The notes under the pieces were generated by a model, which made no database searches, had not been told where the DNA came from, and saw nothing but the letters and a program-made list of their open reading frames with translations. A stretch of 64,000 bases of DNA, taken from assembly GCA_964427425.1 (NCBI GenBank), contig CAYRUD010000002.1, positions 62,001-126,000 of the forward strand. The letters are read 5' to 3'. The stretch is from CAYRUD01 sp964427425. GTDB lineage: Bacteria > Chlamydiota > Chlamydiia > Chlamydiales > FEN-1388. Made by a program: the position numbers and the translations under genes. This document shows, piece after piece, positions 9,209-18,820 of the stretch (the first letter of the stretch is position 1; the number at the start of each line of letters is the position of its first letter).

Positions 9209-9659
9209 AAATTCCCTTTTTGTTACTGTTTTTAAATATTTATAAAGAAATAATAAATTATAATTTAGTTTAGTAAAACCATCAATTAATAATGATAAAA
9301 AAAGAAATTTAAGTTTTTACATGCAAGACCAACAGCGACGCTTAATGTAAGTGAAAAGATCTTCAGAAACTGCCACCTGATATAAAAAAGTATGGCGATT
9401 GATCGAAGCGTATGAATTAGAAAACTTTTGAATGACTTTAAAAATGGTTTGCAGCTCTAGTGGTATTAAGATATCTATAGGTATAGCTTAGCAGACTCGA
9501 GCCGCTTATATTCTCCCTCTTCAAAAAGTTAAAAATAACAACAAAGCTATCTATAAAAATTGGAGATGGATGATACAGCTCGCATTTGAGATTGAAAATG
9601 TTTAAACTAGTCTCTTCTCTATGTTCCGTATGAAAAGAGATTAACTTAGGAAATACGCA
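9209..9659. other. 450-base gap, no gene seen
   Basis: Lies between the divergent starts of the F-box gene and the AsmA-like gene. Only short frames with several stops occur; no RNA gene, strong hairpin or repeat was recognised. It should contain both promoters. Confidence 0.4.
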
Positions 9660-12600
9660 ATGAAGTTTCGATCAGCAATGGCAAAAACCATCCTCGGTGC
9701 AGTAGCAGCTGGTATATTGTTTCTCATTTTCTTACCCACAGTTTTAAGCATCTCATTTATCCAAAGCGGTCTCTTCTATGGAGTAAAGGTCTTTACAGGC
9801 TATGAGATTGAATGTGAATCTGCATCTTTCGGCTGGCTTTCAGGTGTTGACGTTAATGGTCTTAAGGTGAAAGACCGATCTTCTCATGTATATATTTCCC
9901 TTACCTCTTTTCATTTGCCCACACCTATATATTCTATTCTTAGATCCCCCGATGATTTGGGAGTATCATATGTAAATGGATTTCGAGTTGTTATAACGTC
10001 TGATAAAAATGATGCTATTCCAACTAGTTTTCTCGAGGAAATTCAATTTTTTGATGATACAGCTTTATCTCAAGCAAAAAAGATTCCCCATCTTACAATC
10101 CAGAAAGAGCAAGCTCGCGCTCGCGAAGACTCAAGGAAAAGAAAGCTTAACGATAAGTCGACATTAGAGATCCCTCAAATGAAGGCTGATATGGAGATCG
10201 GCAATAGTCGAATTTACGTTCGCCAACCAAGTGGCCATTATGCGGCGATTGAGGATATTAATGCTCAACTCTCGATAGATAAAAATCCATCCGTAATGAA
10301 GCTTCGTTTTACAGGAAATATCATCTCCTCAGAACAAATCAAAGGGTCAAGATCGGTTGCGCCATTGAATTTGGAGATATCTTTTACGGGTAAGGAGCTA
10401 TTTGATGATTTGAGCGGAAGAATAATAGCGGAAGTAAAAGAAATTCCATCCTTCTTTATCGAAGGACTTTCATCGATCTTCTGTGAGAGTCTGACTCCCC
10501 TCATCAGGCCGCTTTTTGGTCATGAGATTTCGCTTTCATTTAACTCTGAGATCAATCCGTCCAATATAAATATCAGCTCTCAGATACAGAGTGATAATGC
10601 TAAGAGCTCTCTGTCACTTATAGTCACTGAAAATCAAATTGAAGTTGCAAAGGGCAAGCTTTTAGAGATGTCGGTTTCCAATGAGCTCTTTCAAGCTCTG
10701 GTAGAGCAGCATCTAAAAGATGTTGTACATCAGCAACTCGCTTTACAAAAGCCTGTACGTTGCGCTTTTACAATCGATGAATCAGCGATTTACTCATTCA
10801 AGGAAGATGCTTTCCTTAATCCTTTAAGGCTTCGACTCTCTCACTCCCCTTCTTTCTCTATTGAGAGAAGAATCGAGGGAAAGGAGTTAAAATCAATCGC
10901 ACTTGATTGCGCTCTTTCCGTTCTCGGAGATATGAAGCATGAGAAAATAGATTTCTCGCTCATAGGAGGGTACCAAAAGGGCACAGAGACAAGCTCAATC
11001 ATAAGCTCTATTGAGACATTTAAGCCAAATGGAGAAGGTGGAAATGACTTATTTGCCTTTCAAGGAAGAGATTTTAAAGGGGCAATCACTTGCCAAGGGG
11101 CGCTTCTTCGCATCCTCTCAAACGAATTATCGCTCCCCCTTTCTACGCTTCTAGGAAGCCAATCGACTCACTCAATTGAGTTTGAAGGTACGATAAATAA
11201 AAAAGGCTTTATTTCGTACACGGGAGACATAGTCTCTACGCTTGAGAAAGGCAAGAAATCTGTTCATTTCACTGGAAACGAGAAACAAGTTCTCTTTGAA
11301 AAGGGACAGGGATCGCTCTTCATCCCGTACAACAATATTCAAGAAGCATTGGGACTTCAACGAAGCGATTATATATTCAGCTTTGACTCCGGAGTACAGA
11401 TAAACTCTGAGCTTTCGAAGCTTTTTGTTCCTCTTTCATGGGATGAGACAGCACTCCACGATATTTTTTGCGATCTCAATACAAATTTTGATCTAGGAAA
11501 TATAGGATCACGTCTCACTCAATTTCAGATTGACAGTGGCTCAAAAGTATATTACTCGATCACTAAGGAGCAGGGAACGAACTACTTCTCAGTTGCAGCT
11601 CAAAGCGAAATTCCTTTTGTAAATACTCCTGAGTATATATCAAAGCAGGTCCCTAAAGGCAGCCCATTGCTCATGAATATTTCTTTGGATGCCATCTTTG
11701 ATAAGACAATACAAACATCGATTCATTCTTTTACAATTGGATTGGCACAAGCCCTCAATATTGAAGCGTCAGAAATAAGCTGTATTGTTGATCCTCAGAA
11801 ACAAAACGTAGAAGTTACACTGAATCGGCCATGCTTTTTGCAACTTGCGGCAGACGCTCCAGATTTTATCCAAGTATTCCCAAAAGGAACTCCTCTTACT
11901 ATTCAATCTGCAATATCTTCAACAACGCCGTTCATCGCTTCTAAAAAAGGTGGATCACAGTCGGGGACGTTCGATATTAAGAATACGCTCTCTCTTCATA
12001 ATGGCAAATATGATGTTGAATTCCCCTTCTTTATTGATATAGCAAAGCGAATGGTGCGTGGAAGCTGTAACATACTGGCCTCAAGCGAGAGCAAAAATGA
12101 CTCCTCAGGGACAGAGGTAAATCAAACGAAATCATTGGGATCGGCACACTTCTTAGCAGAGTTTCCTTACGATTTGTCGATCCAATCTCTTCGCGACGAA
12201 GCGACATGCAAGATTGATGCATCCTTGATGCCATTCTCAACGAAGGATTTAAACGCAGTCTTTGCTCCGCAAGTTGTAAATACTCTTTCGACCATCGTCG
12301 GGCCAGAAGTAAACAATTTCTCGCTGAAAACTATTTATAGAGGGATATCTTCAAAAGAAAATGAAGTTAATCTGTCACTGAAAGCTGATAACTTAAAACT
12401 TACAGCGCAAGCGAATGTGTCGAATGGTCTGATAATTTCTAATCGATCTCCTTTTCTTTCTATTTCATGTACACCCTCTCAAGACCTTTTTAAGCTTTTT
12501 GGAATGTCTCAGGATTTAAAAGTCATAGACACAGATCTAGCTTCAAAGAAGATCTCTTTAGAGGTAAATCACGTATCTCTCCCCCTCCGAGCTCTTCGCT

Positions 12601-13847
12601 TTTCTCAAGATTCACTCTCATCAGCTCTATCTATAGTAAAAGAAACCAACTTCGATTTTACACTCACGAGCGACTCTCTTGAGTTTAGCTCAACACGTGA
12701 GTCTAGTAGCGGATCAATTAAAGAAAAGAAGTTTGGACTCCACCCTCTTTTTGCTCAAGGAACTCTAAACGGCAATGGGGGCACTCTTGAGACTGCCGTA
12801 AAAATGAAACAAGTAAAAGCTGATAATGTTGCCATTGCAAATGCGCCCGATATAAAAGCCAATATCTCAGCCAAATTCCCAGTTGATAGAGAATTTGCCT
12901 CATTCAGCGAATTGGCTCAATCGTGTGATGTCGATGCTTCCGTACAAATTGAAGATTTAGAGCCTGCTTTCATATCCAAGCTTCTCAATGAAGACAAAGA
13001 TACGTATGAAGATCTCTTGGGAACCCGTGCATCGAGCTCTATAAAATTAAAGCTTACTGAAAATGCAGACGGCAAAGCTTCAATTCAGTTTACAAGTGAT
13101 AACTGCCGATTCAACTGCGAAGGAAACATCGAAAAGGGTGTCTTTCTACCGTCTCAGCCAACCGTCGCGAGTGTAAAGCTTTCGAGGAAGATTGGAAAAT
13201 ATTTCCTTCAAGGATTCAGCTCATTCTTTGCGAAAGCAATTCAAACTGAGAAACCTATAACGATTTCCATTCCGCAAGATGGGGTCTCTATCCCAATCAT
13301 TCCTTTCTCTCTTCCCAATCTGGCAATTCCTAAGGCTAAAGTTGAGGTCGATCGAGTTCTTGTAAAGAACGGCGGAGCATTAAAACTGATCTTGAAACTT
13401 CTACGAGTGAAGAAGAGCGATAAACAAAATGAGGTAGAGCTGTGGTGCACTCCTATCTATCTGTCCGTTAAGAATGGAGTCATTACCTGCGATCGATTAG
13501 ATGCCCTAGCAGCAGGCAAGGTTGAACTTGCGGTCTGGGGAACAGCTGATCTTATTAATGATCAATTCGCGATGAATCTTCTTATCCCAAATACCACTTT
13601 GCGCAAACTTGGCTTCCAAGCATTTTCTATGTCAGGATTAATTGTGCCGATAACAGGACCTGTTTCAGATCCTGGGGTAGATACCGCTCGCCTTACTGCG
13701 AAATTAGCAGGAATTGGATTAAGAAGCACAACAGTTGATCCGTCGACACAAATCTTAAGTGGTCTTCTTGAAGTTGCCGCCGGTATTGGTGAAGATACAG
13801 GTCCTGTTCCTCCACCTACCACATCGCCACTGCCGTGGGAAAAGTAA
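9660..13847 (+). CDS. Large AsmA/TamB-like envelope protein
   Basis: 1395 residues. A single N-terminal membrane anchor (about residues 8-30, ILGAVAAGILFLIFLPTV) is followed by a short AsmA-like segment typical of this superfamily (GYEIECESASFGWLSGVDVNGL, first half seen) and then a very long beta-rich periplasmic body with few Cys. The C-terminus contains the motif FSMSGLIVPITGPVSDPGVD, the classical AsmA/TamB ending in which an ITGxxxxPxVD turn precedes the last helix. Family members (AsmA, TamB, YhdP) form grooved beta-taco bridges that carry phospholipids between the two membranes. The C-terminal Pro-rich tail is unusual. Single-gene unit with a hairpin downstream. Envelope location is well supported; lipid transport is inferred from the family. 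Confidence 0.75.
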   Translation: MKFRSAMAKTILGAVAAGILFLIFLPTVLSISFIQSGLFYGVKVFTGYEIECESASFGWLSGVDVNGLKVKDRSSHVYISLTSFHLPTPIYSILRSPDDLGVSYVNGFRVVITSDKNDAIPTSFLEEIQFFDDTALSQAKKIPHLTIQKEQARAREDSRKRKLNDKSTLEIPQMKADMEIGNSRIYVRQPSGHYAAIEDINAQLSIDKNPSVMKLRFTGNIISSEQIKGSRSVAPLNLEISFTGKELFDDLSGRIIAEVKEIPSFFIEGLSSIFCESLTPLIRPLFGHEISLSFNSEINPSNINISSQIQSDNAKSSLSLIVTENQIEVAKGKLLEMSVSNELFQALVEQHLKDVVHQQLALQKPVRCAFTIDESAIYSFKEDAFLNPLRLRLSHSPSFSIERRIEGKELKSIALDCALSVLGDMKHEKIDFSLIGGYQKGTETSSIISSIETFKPNGEGGNDLFAFQGRDFKGAITCQGALLRILSNELSLPLSTLLGSQSTHSIEFEGTINKKGFISYTGDIVSTLEKGKKSVHFTGNEKQVLFEKGQGSLFIPYNNIQEALGLQRSDYIFSFDSGVQINSELSKLFVPLSWDETALHDIFCDLNTNFDLGNIGSRLTQFQIDSGSKVYYSITKEQGTNYFSVAAQSEIPFVNTPEYISKQVPKGSPLLMNISLDAIFDKTIQTSIHSFTIGLAQALNIEASEISCIVDPQKQNVEVTLNRPCFLQLAADAPDFIQVFPKGTPLTIQSAISSTTPFIASKKGGSQSGTFDIKNTLSLHNGKYDVEFPFFIDIAKRMVRGSCNILASSESKNDSSGTEVNQTKSLGSAHFLAEFPYDLSIQSLRDEATCKIDASLMPFSTKDLNAVFAPQVVNTLSTIVGPEVNNFSLKTIYRGISSKENEVNLSLKADNLKLTAQANVSNGLIISNRSPFLSISCTPSQDLFKLFGMSQDLKVIDTDLASKKISLEVNHVSLPLRALRFSQDSLSSALSIVKETNFDFTLTSDSLEFSSTRESSSGSIKEKKFGLHPLFAQGTLNGNGGTLETAVKMKQVKADNVAIANAPDIKANISAKFPVDREFASFSELAQSCDVDASVQIEDLEPAFISKLLNEDKDTYEDLLGTRASSSIKLKLTENADGKASIQFTSDNCRFNCEGNIEKGVFLPSQPTVASVKLSRKIGKYFLQGFSSFFAKAIQTEKPITISIPQDGVSIPIIPFSLPNLAIPKAKVEVDRVLVKNGGALKLILKLLRVKKSDKQNEVELWCTPIYLSVKNGVITCDRLDALAAGKVELAVWGTADLINDQFAMNLLIPNTTLRKLGFQAFSMSGLIVPITGPVSDPGVDTARLTAKLAGIGLRSTTVDPSTQILSGLLEVAAGIGEDTGPVPPPTTSPLPWEK

Positions 13848-13869
13848 AGAAAAATCATTAAATAGAAGA

Positions 13870-13896
13870 CCCCAACCTAGTTGCCTTCGGTTGGGG
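13870..13896. terminator. Hairpin between convergent genes
   Basis: CCCCAACC at 13870-13877 pairs with GGTTGGGG at 13889-13896, 22 bases after the AsmA-like stop and 20 bases before the convergent F-box stop. Confidence 0.6.
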
Positions 13897-13915
13897 CATT
13901 AACATAAGAGGTTAA

Positions 13916-15049
13916 TCAGTCACAAAGAGCCTTCTTAGTCTCCTCTGGCAGATCATTGAGCGACACCCATGCATCAGCGTCTTTCGAAGCCCATTTCGCC
14001 AGAATCTCACCCCATTTGGTCTTTTTTTTCTCTTCTTCTTTCATAGGCTCAACTTCAGAGCTCGCCCTGATATTGGCACCAGTAATCATATATTTGATCA
14101 CGTCACGATCAGCAAATTGAGCGTTTCGCGGATCGGAGAATTGAATATCAATAGGAGCGTAATTCGTCCCAACATTAGGCGGCATTCTTCTCTTCGGAAC
14201 ATCAGTAATAACATTAAATAGTACGGATAAATTAAACTTCTTAAACTTCGATATATTGTCTTTAAAATTGTATTGGGGATGAATCAATAGTGCATCCTGA
14301 TCGGAGTTGTTATCCCCTAGTTTCCTCAACGCTACTAACTCATACCTCTCATCCAACACTAATGCGTTCAGAAAATTAAGCCACCCGCGTTCTATCGCAA
14401 TTCTTTTAATAGCAGCTGAATGTATAGTGTAGAAGTGGGGAAGAAGTTTCTCGATATTATGAGCTGCGATTTTAGCAGCTCTCATATTCAAGTTCTCAGA
14501 GGCGCACGGATTTTCCTGATATTCTTTTGAGGCTATTACAAGTCTTGCTAAATAGTTACGCAAGTTTTCCTGATATTCTTTTGAGACAGCTTCAATTTTT
14601 ACCAAATCGCGTATGTTTAGATAAGAAAAAATACGCTGCGTCCAAACTTCCGGTAAAATAGATCGCTTTTGAGTTACTGGCTTCTGAGTCGAAGCCTCTT
14701 GGCCAACTTCAGGATTATTCGTGACATCCTCAAAGGTAACTGTTGAGTGGTCAGAATCAAGTTCTGTCTGAGAACGCTCTGTACCTTTGAAGAGGAATGA
14801 GATATCTGGTTGCCAATCGTTAGCTGCATCAAGCTTTGGAAGTCTATTTCGATTGACACTGAAATAGTTATTAGATTGTGTCGGCACCTTTGGGAAAAAT
14901 GGTGAGAGCTCAAAACCCTGCAATTGGGAAGCGAGCCCTGAAGCTGTTCTACCACTTTGTTGCCCACGATTTGTCTCTTGTTCTGTATCAGAGCTAGAGG
15001 AAAGAGGATTTAAACTACTGATAAATCCAAAAAGACTGCTTATATTCAT
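13916..15049 (-). CDS. F-box-like protein (subfamily B, longest member)
   Basis: 377 residues. The N-terminus MNISSLFGFISSLNPLSSSS resembles that of the neighbouring paralogue ending at 15435. A long disordered region carries the motif TVTFEDVTN (residues 103-111), then an F-box at about 131-165 (ILPEVWTQRIFSYLNIRDLV ... VSKEYQENL). Directly after it, an 18-residue unit beginning SKEYQEN is duplicated; at the DNA level a 21-bp identical repeat lies at 14511-14531 and 14565-14585. The C-terminal 200 residues (including an RAAKIAAHNIEKLLPHFY helix) resemble the other members of the array. A Lys-rich stretch (EEEKKKTKW) lies near the C-terminus. Predicted secreted SCF adaptor. Confidence 0.8.
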   Translation of the reverse strand: MNISSLFGFISSLNPLSSSSDTEQETNRGQQSGRTASGLASQLQGFELSPFFPKVPTQSNNYFSVNRNRLPKLDAANDWQPDISFLFKGTERSQTELDSDHSTVTFEDVTNNPEVGQEASTQKPVTQKRSILPEVWTQRIFSYLNIRDLVKIEAVSKEYQENLRNYLARLVIASKEYQENPCASENLNMRAAKIAAHNIEKLLPHFYTIHSAAIKRIAIERGWLNFLNALVLDERYELVALRKLGDNNSDQDALLIHPQYNFKDNISKFKKFNLSVLFNVITDVPKRRMPPNVGTNYAPIDIQFSDPRNAQFADRDVIKYMITGANIRASSEVEPMKEEEKKKTKWGEILAKWASKDADAWVSLNDLPEETKKALCD

Positions 15050-15146
15050 ATAGATTCACTAGATCCTTAAATTGAAAAAAGCTATCGATCTACTAAAATT
15101 AAATTAAAGCTAATTGAATAGCCCACCTAGGATAACACCAGCATAA

Positions 15147-15335
15147 TTACTTGTTAATTAATAAATCTTTCCGCACTTGCTTGTAAAGGGTCCGATACAT
15201 TGATCCTCCATCCTTCATTACAGCCGCAAGGACTAAACAACCTGGAATCAAATTAGCAATTAAATCATGAACAGATGCGATAAAATATTCATAGTCCATC
15301 AGACAAGTCTCTAAAGACAACGTATGAGAAGACAT
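15147..15335 (-). pseudogene. 62-codon ORF, possible N-terminal remnant of an F-box paralogue
   Basis: The segment SVHDLIANLIPGCLVL resembles the N-terminal SLYNLITSWIPGLS of the adjacent F-box protein, but no F-box follows before the stop codon. There is no convincing ribosome-binding site. It sits in the gap of the F-box array where another copy might have decayed. It could also be a chance ORF. Confidence 0.3.
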
Positions 15336-15394
15336 TATTTGCTAATTGCTTTTTCTAATAACCGCTCTTATAAGTAGATCGTGATTTAGAAAAG

Positions 15395-15426
15395 AAAAAA
15401 GCCTCATCAGACTGTGAGGCTTTTTG
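15395..15426 (-). terminator. Array-type terminator, copy 1
   Basis: On either strand it reads A-tract, GCCTCA, short loop, TGAGGC, T-tract (stem 15401-15406 with 15415-15420). It ends 9 bases below the stop of the F-box gene at 15435. The same hairpin, with different loops, follows three other F-box genes. Confidence 0.85.
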
Positions 15427-15434
15427 TTTAATGA

Positions 15435-16268
15435 TTAATCCTCTGATTTAGGATCAGAATTCCAATGCTCAGCAATAGTATACATGAAAATTTTTTTCAT
15501 CTCTATAAGCTTGGGAAGCTCATCACATATCTTCTTGTTAAGTATATTAGCTACCGCAAATGAGATTCGTGATTGAAAATTTGAACTAGGTGTATTAAAC
15601 ACATCGGTCTCATACTTAATTCTAAAAGGTTTAAACGGAAGCTGGTCATGCCGTAAACAACCATTAAAATGTTTAGTGTACAGCCTGAACTTGACAGTCT
15701 TTTTACTGCCTACGCTCTCATTAGAAGAAACTATTACATCTTTTCCATTCACTTCTAACTTAGCAAGCTGTCCTTGCTGATTTAATACAAGAACACCGGC
15801 AGTCATTTGCCACTCAGGATCATGTTGAGACACTGCAAAAATCATACAGCCGTTTAAAACCATATGATACACATATGGAATCATGCTGAGAGCAATTCTT
15901 GCTGCTTTCTTGCGTACTATAAAGGCATTCAGCTCATTTTCTTGTGTATAATACTCTTCAGAATCACTGATTGTATTGAGAATAGACCTGAATTGCTTTG
16001 AAACTCGCTCGCATACTATTAACTCTTTAGAACTCAAATAGCTAAAAATATGATGTTGTAAAAGGTCATCAGTTAAAAAAGGCTTAGCAGTACTACAATC
16101 AAGTGTTTCTACTTGAGGCGCGGGAAATTCGGCTCCTGGCGCTGCAGAAGAAGAGCTCGATGCCACTTCAGATTCTTCCGAATGTGTTTCTTCAGAACTA
16201 GATGAGCAGGACAGGCCGGGGATCCAACTAGTAATTAAATTATAAAGAGAAGTGTTAAAAATACTCAT
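15435..16268 (-). CDS. F-box-like protein (subfamily B)
   Basis: 277 residues. After an amphipathic start (MSIFNTSLYNLITSWIPGLS) comes a Ser/Glu-rich disordered stretch, then a good F-box at 64-98: FLTDDLLQHHIFSYLSSKEL with CERVSKQFRSIL. The C-terminal part shares with the paralogue ending at 17715 the blocks TAGVLxLNxxGQLxKLxV and FRLYxxxFN, and both end in a short helix plus EHWNSDP/AHWEPGS. It lacks the VTFEDVTD motif found in sister proteins. Its own terminator lies just downstream. Predicted translocated ubiquitin-ligase adaptor; the C-terminal domain, likely substrate-binding, is of unknown fold. Confidence 0.8.
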   Translation of the reverse strand: MSIFNTSLYNLITSWIPGLSCSSSSEETHSEESEVASSSSSAAPGAEFPAPQVETLDCSTAKPFLTDDLLQHHIFSYLSSKELIVCERVSKQFRSILNTISDSEEYYTQENELNAFIVRKKAARIALSMIPYVYHMVLNGCMIFAVSQHDPEWQMTAGVLVLNQQGQLAKLEVNGKDVIVSSNESVGSKKTVKFRLYTKHFNGCLRHDQLPFKPFRIKYETDVFNTPSSNFQSRISFAVANILNKKICDELPKLIEMKKIFMYTIAEHWNSDPKSED

Positions 16269-16460
16269 TTTCTATCTTTTTATTTCTCCAAGACACGTTC
16301 AATCGAATACCTGGTTTCCACACAGTTGATATTTTTCAAAATCAATCTCTTAGTTAGTAGCAACCCAAGAACTACATTATTAACTGATAGATAAATAGGG
16401 AGCAATTTTATAAGAATTTTGTATCGATTAACTAAGCGCAAAAATAACCACTGACTTCAT

Positions 16461-16506
16461 GAAAAAGCCTCGCAGAACCTAGGAAATGGTGCTGTGAGGC
16501 TTGTCT
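16461..16506 (-). terminator. Array-type terminator, copy 2
   Basis: GCCTCGCAG at 16467-16475 pairs with CTGTGAGGC at 16492-16500 (one G-T pair), preceded by aaaaa and followed by ttgtctttat. Homologous to the terminators at 15395, 17661 and 18771. Confidence 0.75.
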
Positions 16507-16565
16507 TTATTTACATTAAATTCATTAATTGATGATCAAACCGAGAACAACGTTTTTTTGAAATC

Positions 16566-17474
16566 TCAATGAGATGTCGATGCTCGTTTAAACAATTTTA
16601 CGATACATAGATCCAAAGATCCGCTATTACCAATATGGTTTTCATCTGACAAGTTTAAATCTCTCGAAGATATCCATTTGACATTACTCATAGAGAATAA
16701 CTCTTTAAGAGCATCTGTCGCTTTTGTGTACTCCTCATCTCCTGCCTCCGAGAACCTTACCGATGCTGCTAACGTCTCATTTCCTGATAACATATCGTCG
16801 AGAAGCTCAATCACCATCATAACGACCTTTTGATTGGTAGTTTGAACAATCTGGACAGGGACATATGCTGATGGAATATCTTCCGGTTTTATATGGCGAC
16901 TACTCTTTCGAGCCAACAACTCTTGAGTATTTAACGTAAGAGCTTTATATGAGCGCTCTTTATTCTGTACATCTAACAAATTTAATTCTTGGAACATGTG
17001 CACTAAAGAATCATCATCGTTTTCATCATTTGACTTAACAAACATGAGCAACTTGTCGTTTTCATCCAGAATTAACGAGCCATGTGTATGTTTTCTTGAG
17101 CTCTTATCGCTTGGATGATCAATCGTTATCCGCGCTAAAATAGGCATTAATTTCCCTGCGTTATATGCAGCTGTTCGTGCCTCGTCTATTGTGAGTTTTT
17201 CCTCGGGTAACATTTTTTGAATACTGCATCGGAGCGTATTTTGAGCAATCCCCTGCCAGCGTCTGGATATCCTTTCGCACCCTGCTATCTCTTTGAAATT
17301 AAGAAACGGTAAGACTTCATGTTGAAGAATATCATTAGGTATAAAATCTCTTTCTTTACATAAACGACTGTCATCACCAACCGAGTTGTCAACTGAAGGG
17401 TTTGCTACATCTTTGAAGAAAGGCAACACACTAATAAAATTATTTAAAAACCAATTATATGTATTACTTATCAC
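16566..17474 (-). CDS. F-box-like protein (subfamily B, GTG start)
   Basis: The longest frame starts with ATG at 17492 but has no ribosome-binding site there. A GTG at 17474 has AGGTG seven bases upstream and gives an N-terminus (MISNTYNWFLNNFISVLPFF) that lines up with that of the paralogue ending at 15435, so I choose it (302 residues). The F-box lies at about 45-78: FIPNDILQHEVLPFLNFKEI, then CERISRRWQGIA. The C-terminal region still carries a GSLILDENDKLLMFV block equivalent to TAGVLxLNxxGQL of its sisters, but is more diverged and ends in a helix-rich stretch. No VTFEDVTD motif. Array-type terminator downstream. Confidence 0.78.
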   Translation of the reverse strand: MISNTYNWFLNNFISVLPFFKDVANPSVDNSVGDDSRLCKERDFIPNDILQHEVLPFLNFKEIAGCERISRRWQGIAQNTLRCSIQKMLPEEKLTIDEARTAAYNAGKLMPILARITIDHPSDKSSRKHTHGSLILDENDKLLMFVKSNDENDDDSLVHMFQELNLLDVQNKERSYKALTLNTQELLARKSSRHIKPEDIPSAYVPVQIVQTTNQKVVMMVIELLDDMLSGNETLAASVRFSEAGDEEYTKATDALKELFSMSNVKWISSRDLNLSDENHIGNSGSLDLCIVKLFKRASTSH

Positions 17475-17660
17475 AACACAACACCTAAACATTTAATTTA
17501 AACACGTTATTATAATTGAACACAGCGTTGTTTTGAAAATATATTGTAATTACAAGCAAGAGGCTTTAGTAATTGAGATGTGGGAATTACATATTCCGAA
17601 CGCTAAGCAATGTCGGTAATTAATAAGGAATTAGACAGAGATAAGAGAATTCTCTGCTTA

Positions 17661-17706
17661 GAAAAAGCCTCACCGCGCCAAAATAATCCGACTGTGAGGC
17701 TTAATT
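17661..17706 (-). terminator. Array-type terminator, copy 3
   Basis: GCCTCAC at 17667-17673 pairs with GTGAGGC at 17694-17700, with aaaaa upstream and ttaattt downstream. Nine bases below the stop of the F-box gene at 17715. Confidence 0.8.
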
Positions 17707-17714
17707 TATAACGA

Positions 17715-18590
17715 TTAACTCTTTGATTGTGAACCGGGCTCCCAATGTGCCGCTATATTAAACATATGAATGACTTTCGTTTTAGCAAGCTCTACAAGTT
17801 CGCTATAGATTTTTTCGTTAAGTATTGTTGCTATATGTTTTGCAATATTTTCTAGAATAGTTCCGGATAAATCCCAGATTTCACTCTCAAGCTTGAAAAA
17901 AATGGTAGGCAAGCTCTTCGGCTCAATTTTCTTCCCAAGATCATTGAATTTAGCGACATACAGTCTGAATATAGCATCTACGTTATCAGAAATAACTTTT
18001 TCATCTTTTATAAGTACATTGTCTCCAACTTGAAGCTTGACTAACTGCCCAAGTCGATTTAACGTGAGTACACCAGCTGTCTTTTGCCAATTACGACCAG
18101 CGATGGCATATTCTTTTTGAGTATAAGCAAGAATACTACCTACATGCGAAATAATTTTATGCGCTTGTTCAAACGCGAGAATCACATTATTTCTTTCGAT
18201 ACTTTCTGATTCTAGAAACTTATGTAAAACATCCTTGAATTGCTGCGACACTCGTTCACAAGTCATCTTATCTCGTAAGCTTAGAAAGCTAAATATATGG
18301 TGCTGTAAAAGGTCGTTGGTTAGAAACTGCTTAGAACGTGTAGGCTCAAGAGCTTTTGGCTGCGGAGCAGGAAGTTTATTAATTAACTGAAGAGCAGTAT
18401 CAGCTACGAGTTTTTCTTTTGGCGCAGGCGTTAAACCCTCAACTTCTCCACTCTTTAGATCAGTAACATCTTCAAAAGTAACGCTGGACTTCTCACACTT
18501 TCTATTTGTAAGAGAATCCATAGTAGCGAAGCTAATTAAAACATCATTATAATGATTTGATGCCCGATTTAAGTATATTGGCAAAGACAT
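17715..18590 (-). CDS. F-box-like protein (subfamily B)
   Basis: 291 residues, ATG start with AAGGTG seven bases upstream. Motif SVTFEDVTD at residues 36-44, a Pro/Lys-rich linker, and an F-box at about 89-124 (FLTNDLLQHHIFSFLSLRDK with CERVSQQFKDVL). The C-terminal domain is closest to that of the gene at 15435-16268 (shared TAGVLTLNRLGQLVKLQV and FRLYVAKFND blocks). Probably a recent duplicate, since the terminator and its flanks are also shared with the neighbouring copy. Predicted secreted SCF adaptor. Confidence 0.82.
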   Translation of the reverse strand: MSLPIYLNRASNHYNDVLISFATMDSLTNRKCEKSSVTFEDVTDLKSGEVEGLTPAPKEKLVADTALQLINKLPAPQPKALEPTRSKQFLTNDLLQHHIFSFLSLRDKMTCERVSQQFKDVLHKFLESESIERNNVILAFEQAHKIISHVGSILAYTQKEYAIAGRNWQKTAGVLTLNRLGQLVKLQVGDNVLIKDEKVISDNVDAIFRLYVAKFNDLGKKIEPKSLPTIFFKLESEIWDLSGTILENIAKHIATILNEKIYSELVELAKTKVIHMFNIAAHWEPGSQSKS

Positions 18591-18770
18591 TCAAACACCT
18601 TTTTGATAAAAAACAAATATTAATTTCAATAAATAATATAATCACATATAAATCTTTTGATTTCCAATATCAAAATGAATTAAATCAGAAATAAATAATT
18701 ATCTTTGTAGAATAACAGAAATGTTAGTAATTAAAGATGATTCGACTGAAATGAGCGGATTCTTTACATA

Positions 18771-18815
18771 GAAAAAGCCTCACCAAGCCATAAAGACTGA
18801 TTGTGAGGCTTTCTT
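18771..18815 (-). terminator. Array-type terminator, copy 4
   Basis: GCCTCAC at 18777-18783 pairs with GTGAGGC at 18803-18809, flanked by aaaaa and tttc. The bases before it (ttctttacatagaaaaagcc) match those before copy 3 at most positions, so the duplicated unit reached beyond the hairpin. Confidence 0.8.
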
Positions 18816-18820
18816 AAGGA

